Below, in pieces: positions 53,580 through 61,149 of a stretch of 61,149 nt of DNA. Numbering within the stretch: the first letter of the stretch is position 1; each line of letters opens with the position of its first letter. The notes below the pieces were generated by a model. It was not told the DNA's origin. It saw only the letters and a list, made by a program, of their open reading frames with translations, and searched no databases. The stretch comes from Leyella stercorea (lineage in GTDB: Bacteria > Bacteroidota > Bacteroidia > Bacteroidales > Bacteroidaceae): assembly GCF_019052365.1 (NCBI RefSeq), contig NZ_JAHQUY010000008.1:1-61149 (forward strand). The letters run 5' to 3'. The translations under genes were made by a program, and so were the position numbers.

Positions 53580-54338
53580 TTACTTCCTTGCGACAGCAGA
53601 AGCATGTCTTCCGGCAGCTTTCTTTTGCTCATTCCACAGTTCTTCGGTATATTCCTCCTCTGGAACATAGTCGAGATTACCGTCAACATCCATTACCCAA
53701 CAGCCATAGATGCCGAAGGTGTATTTGTCCCACTCTCGCTTGCCTTCCTTACGCCACTGCTCACCATCGCCGTTGGCGAAGCGGATGCCAGTATCGCTCT
53801 TCAGGTCGATGCCTACGGTCAAAGGTTCGTCTTCTACGGCAAATGTCAGAGTCTCGCCATTCTGGATGCTCTTTAGCTCCGTTCCTCCAAGACAGAGTTC
53901 GTCTGACAACACCTGTAGGTTTCTGCCTATCACTGGTGTCGGCACAGCCATCACTTGGTTGGTCTCTCCGTCAATCTGCACGAATGCCTTGACATGTGCG
54001 CCATCTGGCATATCCACATCTGCCACCACAGCCTTACCCTGCTTCAACAGTTCCTGCTGCCCCTTGGTGAAGTTATCCAATGGGGCGTACTTCAAAACAG
54101 GATAGAACATCACATCCACGTTTCCATCCGCCATTCTTATCAAGGCGAATCGGGTTCTGCTCTTGATACTGTAACCCTCGTTTACCTCCATGCTAACAGG
54201 CAGTACTGGCGATGGTCGACCATTGCTGATGTCATCCAAGGCATGTATCGGAAGGTCTTCAATCATCTCATGGGTGAGTCCAAACTTAGCGAGTGTCTGA
54301 TATGGCACTTCACTTTCTTCAAATGAGTTTCTTTTCAT
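53580..54338 (-). CDS. DUF4099/DUF3945 domain protein, first gene of the operon
   Basis: A protein of 252 residues whose start MKRNSFEESEVPYQTLAKFG and following THEMIEDLPIHALDDI match the DUF4099 N-terminus, and whose FTKGQQELLKQGKAVVADV and FVQIDGETNQVM match DUF3945. Both are families of Bacteroidota conjugative elements of unknown biochemical role. It is the promoter-proximal gene of the leftward operon running to 39085. Confidence 0.8.
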   Translation of the reverse strand: MKRNSFEESEVPYQTLAKFGLTHEMIEDLPIHALDDISNGRPSPVLPVSMEVNEGYSIKSRTRFALIRMADGNVDVMFYPVLKYAPLDNFTKGQQELLKQGKAVVADVDMPDGAHVKAFVQIDGETNQVMAVPTPVIGRNLQVLSDELCLGGTELKSIQNGETLTFAVEDEPLTVGIDLKSDTGIRFANGDGEQWRKEGKREWDKYTFGIYGCWVMDVDGNLDYVPEEEYTEELWNEQKKAAGRHASAVARK

Positions 54339-54621
54339 ATTCTGATTATATTTTGAATGATACTTTGCATATAGCCATGCAAAGACAATGCAAACGAGCG
54401 CAATGAAAGTTTACTTTCTTATTGCCGAGTGCAGTTTGTCTTATGCAAAGATAGCCCAAGAGTAATGAATACAAGAAAGCCTACGTTCTTCAGCCCAATC
54501 TTTTCCGTTTTATTATGATTATATCATCATTTCATACTCTCAATCATACTTTAATCTTATTTTATGTTATACTTTTATAGCATCGACAATCACTCTTGAT
54601 TTCTTTCCCTAACTTTGCACC
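54339..54621. promoter_or_regulatory. Divergent promoter region of transfer operon and M23 gene
   Basis: On the minus strand TATCTTTG (54453-54446) with CTTG about 18 bases upstream (54475-54472) is a likely promoter of the transfer operon. To the right, TAACTTTG at 54610-54617 lies only five bases before the M23 ATG, which would give a nearly leaderless mRNA. Between them are TTTATAGCAT and ATCATACTT motifs shared in inverted form with 27240-27300, and two inverted TGCAAAG copies. Confidence 0.5.
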
Positions 54622-55245
54622 ATGAGAAAGAAAATAGTGGTATTATGGGTAATAGGTTGTCTGGCGGTATCGAGTGCAAAGGCGCAGTTCAACACCGTCA
54701 GCAATAACGTATGCCGTTACAAAGTCAGGAAAGTGGAGGAGAAGTTTCTACTTCCTGCCAATCAACCTGTAGATTCTATACAAGCAAATCTACTTCAACA
54801 GGAAACAGACTCTGTGGATAGCAAACAAAAACAGTGGATAAGCGTCTATCCAAGCATCACTTATCCACTGATATCAATCAAAATCACCAGCCCTTATGGC
54901 TATCGTCGTGACCCTTTTACAGGTAAACTATCATGGCACAACGGTTTGGATCTTCGTGCGAAGAACGAACCTGCCTATGCCATGATGGATGGTATTGTCG
55001 AAAAGGTTGGGTATGACAATCGTTCTGGCAACTATGTTACATTGAGACATGGCAATTATCGTGTCAGCTATTGCCATTTATCCTCTATCATAGTTCGTAA
55101 AGGAGAATATGTTTATCCTGGTATCATAGTTGGTGTCACTGGCGATACCGGTCGTAGTACTGGTAGTCATTTACACCTTACATGCAAAAAGGATGGTAAG
55201 AGTATCAATCCTACCATCCTTTTGAAAATTATTGAGAGTATATAA
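54622..55245 (+). CDS. Exported M23-family murein peptidase
   Basis: A secreted endopeptidase of 207 residues. The signal peptide ends AVSSAKAQ (about residue 21). The M23 domain covers residues 90-205 with intact zinc motifs: WHNGLDLRAKN, HGNYRVSYCHLSSI and GSHLHLTC. It would cut peptide cross-links of peptidoglycan in the periplasm, typically to let a transfer channel through. It is transcribed away from the transfer operon and stands alone. Confidence 0.88.
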   Translation: MRKKIVVLWVIGCLAVSSAKAQFNTVSNNVCRYKVRKVEEKFLLPANQPVDSIQANLLQQETDSVDSKQKQWISVYPSITYPLISIKITSPYGYRRDPFTGKLSWHNGLDLRAKNEPAYAMMDGIVEKVGYDNRSGNYVTLRHGNYRVSYCHLSSIIVRKGEYVYPGIIVGVTGDTGRSTGSHLHLTCKKDGKSINPTILLKIIESI

Positions 55246-55317
55246 CTTTTAAGAACGAAAAAATTTTTTTATCATTGTTGTACAATAAACCACGTATATA
55301 TATGTGATAGATGGTAT

Positions 55318-56271
55318 TTATTTTATGTAATCCATATAAATATGTAGTGCAGAAAAATTTTCTGCAGAAAGTAAAGACAACAAAGAAAATAGTATGGTTA
55401 AAATAATTCCTATCATTGATAGGGTTAATGATTGTGTGTTGCGGTTGTTCTCTTCAGTTAACTTATTTTTTGTGATTATTATAGAATCTGCAATAATCGA
55501 GAGATGGCGAATAACAGCCTCTTGCTTTGATACGTCTAATTTTTTGGAAGAATTATGTAAATACATGAGGGAATCTCGTTCCTTTCCTGTAACATTCATA
55601 AGATACTCAACTTCCTTTTCTTCTTCCAATATGGGCTTGACAACAGAGTAAACCTTTTGGCAACGCTCTTTTATTATCTGAGACAAATCTTGATTGTTTA
55701 TTGATTCTATGCACACTTCGCAAATAACATTCAATAAATCTATAAATGTGTCTTTTTTACTTGTGTAGTTTGTATAGAATCTGAATAAATCATTTCTTGT
55801 ATTGTATCGTCCTTGATAGATGGCGATTATTAAACTTTGAGGTTTGTCTAATTCTTTATTCTGTGTTTTTTCATTCGAGTTTTTCGATGAAAAAGGAAAT
55901 ATATAGATGAAACATATGATGAAAGAAACAAAAATCGCAAGCCCAAATGCATTCATATAGGAAATTACATTAGGTTTTGTTCTTGCTAATGTGGTGTATA
56001 AAAATAAAAACAAGCCTAAAATTAATATTGTTATGCAAAATCTTACTATATTAGGCTGAGCATTAAAACACCAGGTTATCATAACGGAAAAAATAAAAAT
56101 GCCAATCCACGAACAAACAGTATATCCCAATAGAAATAAATTTACTATTCCCAATGTTTGTAAAACTGTAAATACAACAAAAGCAGCAAATGCGATAATT
56201 ATCGCATTTGCAAGTGTTATGGTTCTTTCTTTTTTTATTTTATTTAATATATCGAATTTCGGTAACAGCAT
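55318..56271 (-). CDS. Polytopic membrane protein (317 aa)
   Basis: Four hydrophobic helices in the N-terminal 130 residues (ANAIIIAFAAFVVFTVLQTL, LFLLGYTVCSWIGIFIF, IVRFCITILILGLFLF and FGLAIFVSFIICFIYIF), a cytoplasmic helical domain (about 135-285), and one last C-terminal helix. No family recognised. It lies next to the truncated BACON-domain gene and is probably part of the same accessory cluster. Base composition is very AT-rich compared with the transfer operon. Confidence 0.7.
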   Translation of the reverse strand: MLLPKFDILNKIKKERTITLANAIIIAFAAFVVFTVLQTLGIVNLFLLGYTVCSWIGIFIFSVMITWCFNAQPNIVRFCITILILGLFLFLYTTLARTKPNVISYMNAFGLAIFVSFIICFIYIFPFSSKNSNEKTQNKELDKPQSLIIAIYQGRYNTRNDLFRFYTNYTSKKDTFIDLLNVICEVCIESINNQDLSQIIKERCQKVYSVVKPILEEEKEVEYLMNVTGKERDSLMYLHNSSKKLDVSKQEAVIRHLSIIADSIIITKNKLTEENNRNTQSLTLSMIGIILTILFSLLSLLSAENFSALHIYMDYIK

Positions 56272-56336
56272 GGTATGTCCTTAATTTTTTTTCGTATATT
56301 ATTAGCTCATTTTTTTGTTTGCCTAAAATAATAAGG

Positions 56337-56899
56337 CTATTTCTGCAAGATAGTTATTTTCTTTACTTCTCCTAAACATCCAACCTCTATCTCGCCAATT
56401 CTTTTTTGGGAGGTATTATTTTTTGTAGACTCTACGACAATCTCATCATAATTATTTCTTGAAACGATTACCCATTTAGGAAATGCAAGCAATTCCCAAT
56501 CTCTATTACAAGTTATTTTTACTTTTTTATATTCACCACCTTTACTTTTAAATGAAAGGAACTTATCACTTAAAGATATTGTAGTACAAATTGTATTAGG
56601 CAATGATGAAAGTGAATCGTTAAGTGCCTCAGATTTCTTGCACAAATCTACTATAGACGACCATTCTGGTATCATTTTCTTTATTTCAGAAATTAATTTT
56701 TTGAAGTCTCCTATAATATTAGTTCTTTTATTATAACACTCTACAGACGTTGATAATTTATCACCGCAATACAAACGAAGTATAGTGTTTTCATCTGTTA
56801 AATCATAATTATAAGGTTCTACTTTTTTTAGCCTGTAATTATTGACAGCTTCCTTTAGCTTTTCAAATGAAGATTCATGATATTCGAAAGTACTTCTAT
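56337..56899 (-). pseudogene. BACON-domain protein, 5' end lost to IS insertion
   Basis: The last 75 residues read as a BACON domain: FKSKGGEYKKVKITCNRDWE, FPKWVIVSRNN, then GEIEVGCLGEVKKITILQK. BACON domains are beta sandwiches in secreted Bacteroidota proteins. The frame is open upstream to about 56900 but has no ATG, no signal peptide and a stop just inside the presumed IS end, so the 5' part is missing. A short product from a TTG at 56774 cannot be excluded. Confidence 0.55.
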
Positions 56900-58259
56900 A
56901 TCAATAGTTCGTTAATAATTCAATAATGTGCTAAGCAGCTATACGCTGTAAGCACGAGAGATCTTTGAAAATCTTGCTAATTAAAGTTCGGTTCGGGGTG
57001 TACCCGCTTGCTTTAAAAATTCGTTTCACCAGATAAATGTTGGTCATCAGTGACTTGAATGAAGACATAGAATATTCCATTCCCATCTCCTTCATAGTTA
57101 CCTTGGCAACATTTAGTGATGTGAACGAAGCATTGAAAGCAAAATCGAGTTTCCACTTATCGCGAGCCTGGCAGTCCATAAGACCAGTATAGCCTTTGGC
57201 GTCACGAAAGCAAAATTCGATCTGGAACCTGGTTCTATAATAAAGAAGTATCTCTTCACCCGAAAGTGAGGTGTCTGTAGAGAAGAATAGTTTCTTCTTG
57301 CCATTCGGCATCTGCCAGATGACAAGTCTAACTTTACACTTGAGTGCCTTGGAATAGGCTATCAAAGTATAAGCTGTTCCTTCTATATCTTTCATCTCCA
57401 TCTTCTCCATTCGAGTGAGGTCAAGATTCTTCATATCAATCTTGCCATCCTTGGTCTTGGGGCGACCACGTTTTCCAGTACGTGGACCAGCATAGACATA
57501 AAAGAGACAAGCATTGTCACGAAAGCGGCTTATCAAAGAGAACCCTTCTTTCTTTATCCCATTAACAAATGTACTTGTAGAGAAGTAAGCATCTGCAACT
57601 ATGAGGGTTGAGAGTTTAAGAAGTTCCTTGCGGTAACGCTTAATGACACTGATATAGAAATCTACCATAGTCTTGTTTCTGAGACTCAGTTCTTTATTAC
57701 TTAGCGACTGGTGTGCTTTTAACATCATGCAGTCTTTGGCATCAATATCAATGAGGCCAATACCCATGATTTCGAGACCATGTTTAACAGACTGAGCACA
57801 TCCTGACCAAAAACGACCGATATGTGGTGTTTTCTTGCCAGCTTTACTGATGTAGCTGGGATCAATGGCAATAGCCCATCTTCCCTGTTTACCCAAGAAG
57901 CGCTTGGCAAGTGAGACATTAAGTTTGAGCCAATCAATGCACTTCGACTTTTTCAAGCCGAATGCGTTGCGATAGGTTTGCTCAACATGCAAGCCATACC
58001 TCCCCATTTGGGTGAAATTTATCTTTCTTGGTATTACCATGAACAAAATTATCACCTCGATGAGTATTTTCTCGAAACTTTTTGTTATCTTTGCAGCTGA
58101 ATCTTCAACTGCATCTTTAAAGATATCCATATATTGGTCAAGTCCTGTATTCATGTAATATTGTATTTGTCGTGATCTACAAAGTTACTGAAAATCAGCG
58201 ACTTGACCAACTTTTTACAGTTAAGTTTTCATAAGCACTTCTTAATATAAGTTATTGAT
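56900..58259 (-). mobile_element. IS4-type insertion sequence
   Basis: The element is about 1.36 kb. The presumed ends share ATCAATA as an imperfect inverted repeat (56900 inward and 58259 inward). No clear target duplication is visible, so ends are approximate. It carries one transposase gene and sits inside the BACON-domain gene. Confidence 0.55.
56931..58154 (-). CDS. IS4-family transposase
   Basis: A DDE transposase of 407 residues. Key positions are the Asp in AIDPSYIS, the Asp in LIVADAYFSTS and the Glu in YRTRFQIEFCFRDAKG, where the spacing Y-2-R-3-E-6-K is the signature of the IS4 family. The frame is complete with no stops, so it may be active. It is oriented like the surrounding leftward genes. 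It will move the IS by cut-and-paste. Confidence 0.9.
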   Translation of the reverse strand: MNTGLDQYMDIFKDAVEDSAAKITKSFEKILIEVIILFMVIPRKINFTQMGRYGLHVEQTYRNAFGLKKSKCIDWLKLNVSLAKRFLGKQGRWAIAIDPSYISKAGKKTPHIGRFWSGCAQSVKHGLEIMGIGLIDIDAKDCMMLKAHQSLSNKELSLRNKTMVDFYISVIKRYRKELLKLSTLIVADAYFSTSTFVNGIKKEGFSLISRFRDNACLFYVYAGPRTGKRGRPKTKDGKIDMKNLDLTRMEKMEMKDIEGTAYTLIAYSKALKCKVRLVIWQMPNGKKKLFFSTDTSLSGEEILLYYRTRFQIEFCFRDAKGYTGLMDCQARDKWKLDFAFNASFTSLNVAKVTMKEMGMEYSMSSFKSLMTNIYLVKRIFKASGYTPNRTLISKIFKDLSCLQRIAA

Positions 58260-58276
58260 TTACAGACGATTAAATA

Positions 58277-58585
58277 TTAATTTAACGCAGTATTGCTATA
58301 TAGAATGGTATCTATATTATATACTTTTATCTCTATCGTTTTTTTTGTAAAAATAATCATATAAGATTGAGATATCGAATTGTCTATAATTTCCAAAGTA
58401 AGTTTTGTAGTAGATGAATCACATTTTACGGAATCAACGGCTGGAGCATTATTGTGATTCTGCAGATGAGTCCTTGCTACATCAAGTATCTGGTTACGAT
58501 TCAATTTGTTTTGTCCCAAACAGTTAATAGACATAATAAAGCAATATACAAGTACTAACCATTTGAATCTTTTGCGATATTTCAT
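58277..58585 (-). CDS. Small exported protein (102 aa)
   Basis: A small protein with a hydrophobic signal ending CFIMSINCLGQN (about residue 20) and a mature part of about 80 residues with alternating strands (LTLEIIDN, YMIIFTKKTIEIKVYN). Not recognised. It lies 48 bases after the repeat-protein gene in the caspase cluster, and is likely co-transcribed with it. An upstream ATG at 58600 adds five residues. Confidence 0.6.
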   Translation of the reverse strand: MKYRKRFKWLVLVYCFIMSINCLGQNKLNRNQILDVARTHLQNHNNAPAVDSVKCDSSTTKLTLEIIDNSISQSYMIIFTKKTIEIKVYNIDTILYSNTALN

Positions 58586-58632
58586 ATATAGTTGTGTCAT
58601 TATTTAAGATAATTTATATTAGTTGGTTATAT

Positions 58633-59403
58633 TTATCCTCCAACATATATAACATCATATGAATCATTCCATATTTCTTTAATAAAATTATTTATATCAG
58701 AAGAATTAATTTGATATTTTTGCATAGGAGTTTTTGCATTAGCCAGTTTGCACATGACGCATAAGTATTCACCACCTCCATATTCAAAAGCTATAATACG
58801 GTAACCTTCGTCCCATTTTATTTTGATTTTTTCTTTGATTCCATCCACTGTAGATGAAAACATATAGGTTTGATCTGTATATAAGGATGTTTTACTCATG
58901 ACAACTGTCCACATTCCATTTCTACATGTCACACTAGTTATATAGTAGTCGTTATTCCACCATTTTTTAATCCATTCTCTTTGTGTTGCCCATGGAGCAG
59001 AACATATTTCTTGAGCATTATAATCAGTATTTTGTGACATTACAACCATCCAATTAGAGTTACTTGAGGATAATGATGTTATCATATAACCTGCTTTCTT
59101 CTTTTCATGTATCCATTCGTCAGGCCATGATGATTTGTAACTGTATGATTGATTTGTCCACTTCAACCCTTTAGCCATTGTGACAAACCAACCTTTTGAA
59201 GTATACGCAATTGAATTTATATAGAAATCTTCGTTCCAGTACTCTTTGATCTTTGTTTCTTGCAAAGAATTTCCACTACCACTGTAAAACCATGTTTGAT
59301 TATACATTTTCGTCTCTTGTTGCGCTAAAATTATAAGATTTTGTGCGTCGGAAATATTAGAGGAAAGTAAAAAACAAATAAAAATTAAGATTTTTCTCAT
59401 CAT
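58633..59403 (-). CDS. Exported Trp-rich repeat protein (DUF7477-like)
   Basis: A protein of 256 residues from the ATG at 59403. After the signal (ILIFICFLLSSNISDAQ) come about five units of 45 residues with a shared pattern: a W-F/T-VVMSK or WMVVMSQ strand, an aromatic Q-x-Y/W, then EKIKIKWDEGYRI or EWIKKWWNNDYYIT. This matches what I recall of DUF7477, a repeat seen with caspase-like proteins. It overlaps no gene and follows the caspase by 26 bases. It may recognise a signal outside the cytoplasm and control the caspase; that is inference. Confidence 0.75.
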   Translation of the reverse strand: MMRKILIFICFLLSSNISDAQNLIILAQQETKMYNQTWFYSGSGNSLQETKIKEYWNEDFYINSIAYTSKGWFVTMAKGLKWTNQSYSYKSSWPDEWIHEKKKAGYMITSLSSSNSNWMVVMSQNTDYNAQEICSAPWATQREWIKKWWNNDYYITSVTCRNGMWTVVMSKTSLYTDQTYMFSSTVDGIKEKIKIKWDEGYRIIAFEYGGGEYLCVMCKLANAKTPMQKYQINSSDINNFIKEIWNDSYDVIYVGG

Positions 59404-59429
59404 GAATCGAATCGCGTATAAGTTATTTT

Positions 59430-60149
59430 TTACCAAACAATCACGGGCATATCATCAGAAAAGTGTCCCCACATAACAGGATGTTGTTTATTTTTTGATA
59501 ATGCTCGTACATTATCACTTACAAACTTAAAGAGTTCTTTTGCAGATATTGTCCTGTCACGATTAGAATCTGCTTTGCCTCGCAATGCACTTACTAAACA
59601 GGTAGTAAAAAAGCCGTTTTTCATATCTTTTCTTTCAATTGAAGTTTCATTATCACGAGAAGATAAGAACAACATAACATTTGACTTCTCATGTTCTTGC
59701 TTGACTTCAGTAGTTCCTTGTCTCATTTTTCCAGAAAAACAAGCATCAGCAAAAATCATCTTGTTTTTACAATGAGTTATACTCATTGCTTGTCTAACTT
59801 CTTCATAACTTAAATAACCATCATATGCGACAAAACCTCCTTTATATCCATGCCCGCTAAAGAAAAATACGACTATATCATCAGTAGATGAACATTGAAA
59901 TGTTGAACGTATAGCTGATAGTATAGATTCTTTCGTTGCAGCACTATTTATAAGTATAGTTGTTACCGCATTCGAATTTTTTTCATATAACCATTTTACC
60001 GATGCTGCATCTTTTGCAGGTAAAGTTAAATCATTAGAAGTTCCTGGATAATCTGCAATACCTACAGATACAAGATGGATCTTATCTGTTGCAAATGCAT
60101 TATTTATATTTAAAAATAATATAAAAAAAAGAAATAATAACTTTGACAT
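59430..60149 (-). CDS. Exported C14 caspase-like peptidase
   Basis: A caspase-fold peptidase of 239 residues with an N-terminal signal (LLFLFFILFLNINNAFA). The catalytic dyad is clear: His100 in FFFSGHGYKG and Cys137 in FADACFSGK, with the first strand KIHLVSVGIADYPG. Bacterial C14 members (metacaspases, orthocaspases) usually cleave after Arg or Lys. An exported enzyme is unusual, because most act inside the cell. I chose the ATG at 60149; one at 60164 adds SNYK. It follows the conserved secreted protein by 64 bases and precedes the repeat protein. Confidence 0.85.
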   Translation of the reverse strand: MSKLLFLFFILFLNINNAFATDKIHLVSVGIADYPGTSNDLTLPAKDAASVKWLYEKNSNAVTTILINSAATKESILSAIRSTFQCSSTDDIVVFFFSGHGYKGGFVAYDGYLSYEEVRQAMSITHCKNKMIFADACFSGKMRQGTTEVKQEHEKSNVMLFLSSRDNETSIERKDMKNGFFTTCLVSALRGKADSNRDRTISAKELFKFVSDNVRALSKNKQHPVMWGHFSDDMPVIVW

Positions 60150-60213
60150 TTTATAGTTACTCATGAGAAGATGGTGTGCCATAAGTCCATGACACATCAT
60201 CGATATATTAACA

Positions 60214-61074
60214 TTAAGCAAGTGTTCCTGGGTCGGCATCATTTACATAATCTGGTAAATCTTCATTGTTTGCATAATACTGAACCGGCGTATCATCATT
60301 GTCTGTATCGCTAGTATGGTTGGCTTGAGCCATTTCCTCAAAATGTGAGACCGACATATGCTGATCTGAAATATCAACCACTTCACCCTCGTCAATTTGT
60401 TGATTTCCATTTGCATCAGTCACCATTAGCTCAAACTCATTGTCCTGCCCATCTACATCTATGAAGTAAACAGCTTGACCATTAACGCTTGCAGAGCCAA
60501 TAATGGAATCATGTTCACCATCAATATTTGTATGCTCCACACCAATTATCTCCACATCTGGAGTTTCTTCATCATCCTTTTCTGGTGGAGTCTGTTGTTG
60601 ACAGACGGAGTCTGCTACCGAATGGTTAGCAGTATAAGTGTGTGCCGAGTGAGACGTACTTGCAGCAACGTATTCATGAGAAGGCCCATCCCAATGGATA
60701 GATTCCGCATATTCATTTCTTGCATCAGAATCCATGCTGTTCCATTCATCAGCAGTGTATGTTCCATACAAATTACCATGCCATTCAAATACACCTCCAG
60801 GACCGACTTCTGCTCGTGCTGCACCAAAGGCAGCAGAAAAAGACATCGAATCAGTAACGCAAGTAGCCATTTGAGCAGTTACGTTTTCGCCTCCATTTCC
60901 AACATTAGCATCCTCTGACTCAGGTGTTTCTGGAGTTTCTGCGGAAGCCTCTAAAGGTACCGAACTTGCAAATAAAGTTCCAGCAGTTCCCAATGCTATT
61001 CCTGAAACACCGCCAATTAGGACTTCTTTCCATTTTGCAGCACTAGTAGTGCCGTTATTTTTATTCTGTTCCAT
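60214..61074 (-). CDS. Secreted or membrane-anchored protein with conserved GG-WHG domain
   Basis: A very acidic protein of 286 residues. One hydrophobic helix (VLIGGVSGIALGTAGTLFAS, about residues 18-37) after a basic start suggests membrane anchoring with the rest outside. A compact domain follows (about 78-125) with FSAAFGAARAEVGPGG, FEWHGNLYGTY and EWNSM; I have seen this pattern in other Bacteroidota proteins but know no function. The C-terminal half has calcium-loop-like DANGNQQIDEGE and ends in Asp-rich sequence. It is first in the caspase cluster. Confidence 0.7.
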   Translation of the reverse strand: MEQNKNNGTTSAAKWKEVLIGGVSGIALGTAGTLFASSVPLEASAETPETPESEDANVGNGGENVTAQMATCVTDSMSFSAAFGAARAEVGPGGVFEWHGNLYGTYTADEWNSMDSDARNEYAESIHWDGPSHEYVAASTSHSAHTYTANHSVADSVCQQQTPPEKDDEETPDVEIIGVEHTNIDGEHDSIIGSASVNGQAVYFIDVDGQDNEFELMVTDANGNQQIDEGEVVDISDQHMSVSHFEEMAQANHTSDTDNDDTPVQYYANNEDLPDYVNDADPGTLA

Positions 61075-61149
61075 AAATTTGATTTTTATATTAAACTTAT
61101 TTTATACCGCAAAATTATATTTCTTCTAAGAAGTTGCCAAATATATTTT

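Noticed and set aside
1..61149. tRNA or rRNA genes
   Set aside because: I found no cloverleaf-like or rRNA-like sequence by eye; a tRNA search program would be decisive.

Overview
The window looks like a Bacteroidota chromosome, most likely Prevotella or a close relative. Promoters follow the Bacteroidota pattern (TTTG, about 20 bases, TAnnTTTG), the neighbouring genes dut, TPR, DUF4292 and envC-like form a familiar Bacteroidales order, and a secreted hydrolase ends in a Prevotella-type C-terminal sorting-like tail. The genus is inferred from style only.

Bases 1-20160 are mostly core, GC-rich chromosome. A repeat-rich start holds an exported lipoprotein with a small two-helix membrane protein (865-1850) and a secreted GH36-like glycosidase whose signal peptide is out of frame at an eight-G run (2368-5377). 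A second repeat cluster follows (5463-6352). Then come dgt (reverse), an operon dut, TPR protein, DUF4292 lipoprotein and EnvC-like protein, an operon rimP-nusA-infB with a hairpin leader, and pta-ackA for acetate formation.

Bases 20160-61149 are a lower-GC accessory region with no core gene. It begins just after the ackA terminator at a 26-base direct repeat and probably runs past the right edge. It carries mobile-element functions: SSB, a divergent serine recombinase, a MobV-type relaxase with a possible oriT, an ArdC-like antirestriction protein, a tandem OB-fold protein, a TOPRIM protein, DUF4099/DUF3945-type proteins, a MutS-domain-I fusion and four M23 peptidase genes. No VirB4 or VirD4 ATPase is visible, so the element looks mobilizable or incomplete in this window. 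Fourteen genes from 54338 down to 39085 look like one leftward operon. Four of its proteins end in an acidic or polar linker plus a basic tail such as SGGMKR or SGFRR.

Cargo that may act in conflict or signalling includes: an AbiEi-like regulator, nucleotidyltransferase, PP2C phosphatase and zinc-ribbon operon with six GTTCAAT operator-like sites (34046-37190); a CHAT/caspase-like protein paired with the recombinase (25903-27128); a phosphoribosyltransferase, SLOG protein and tiny membrane protein (24614-25827); and, at the right end, an exported C14 caspase with an exported repeat protein and a conserved secreted protein (58277-61074), beside an IS4-type insertion that truncated a BACON-domain gene.

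The strongest candidates for something undescribed are the four-gene AbiE/PP2C operon, the shared C-terminal tail of the transfer-operon proteins, and the exported caspase cluster. Two homopolymer frameshifts (G8 at 2413-2420, A9 at 47206-47214 on the minus strand) could be phase variation, programmed frameshifting or sequencing error.
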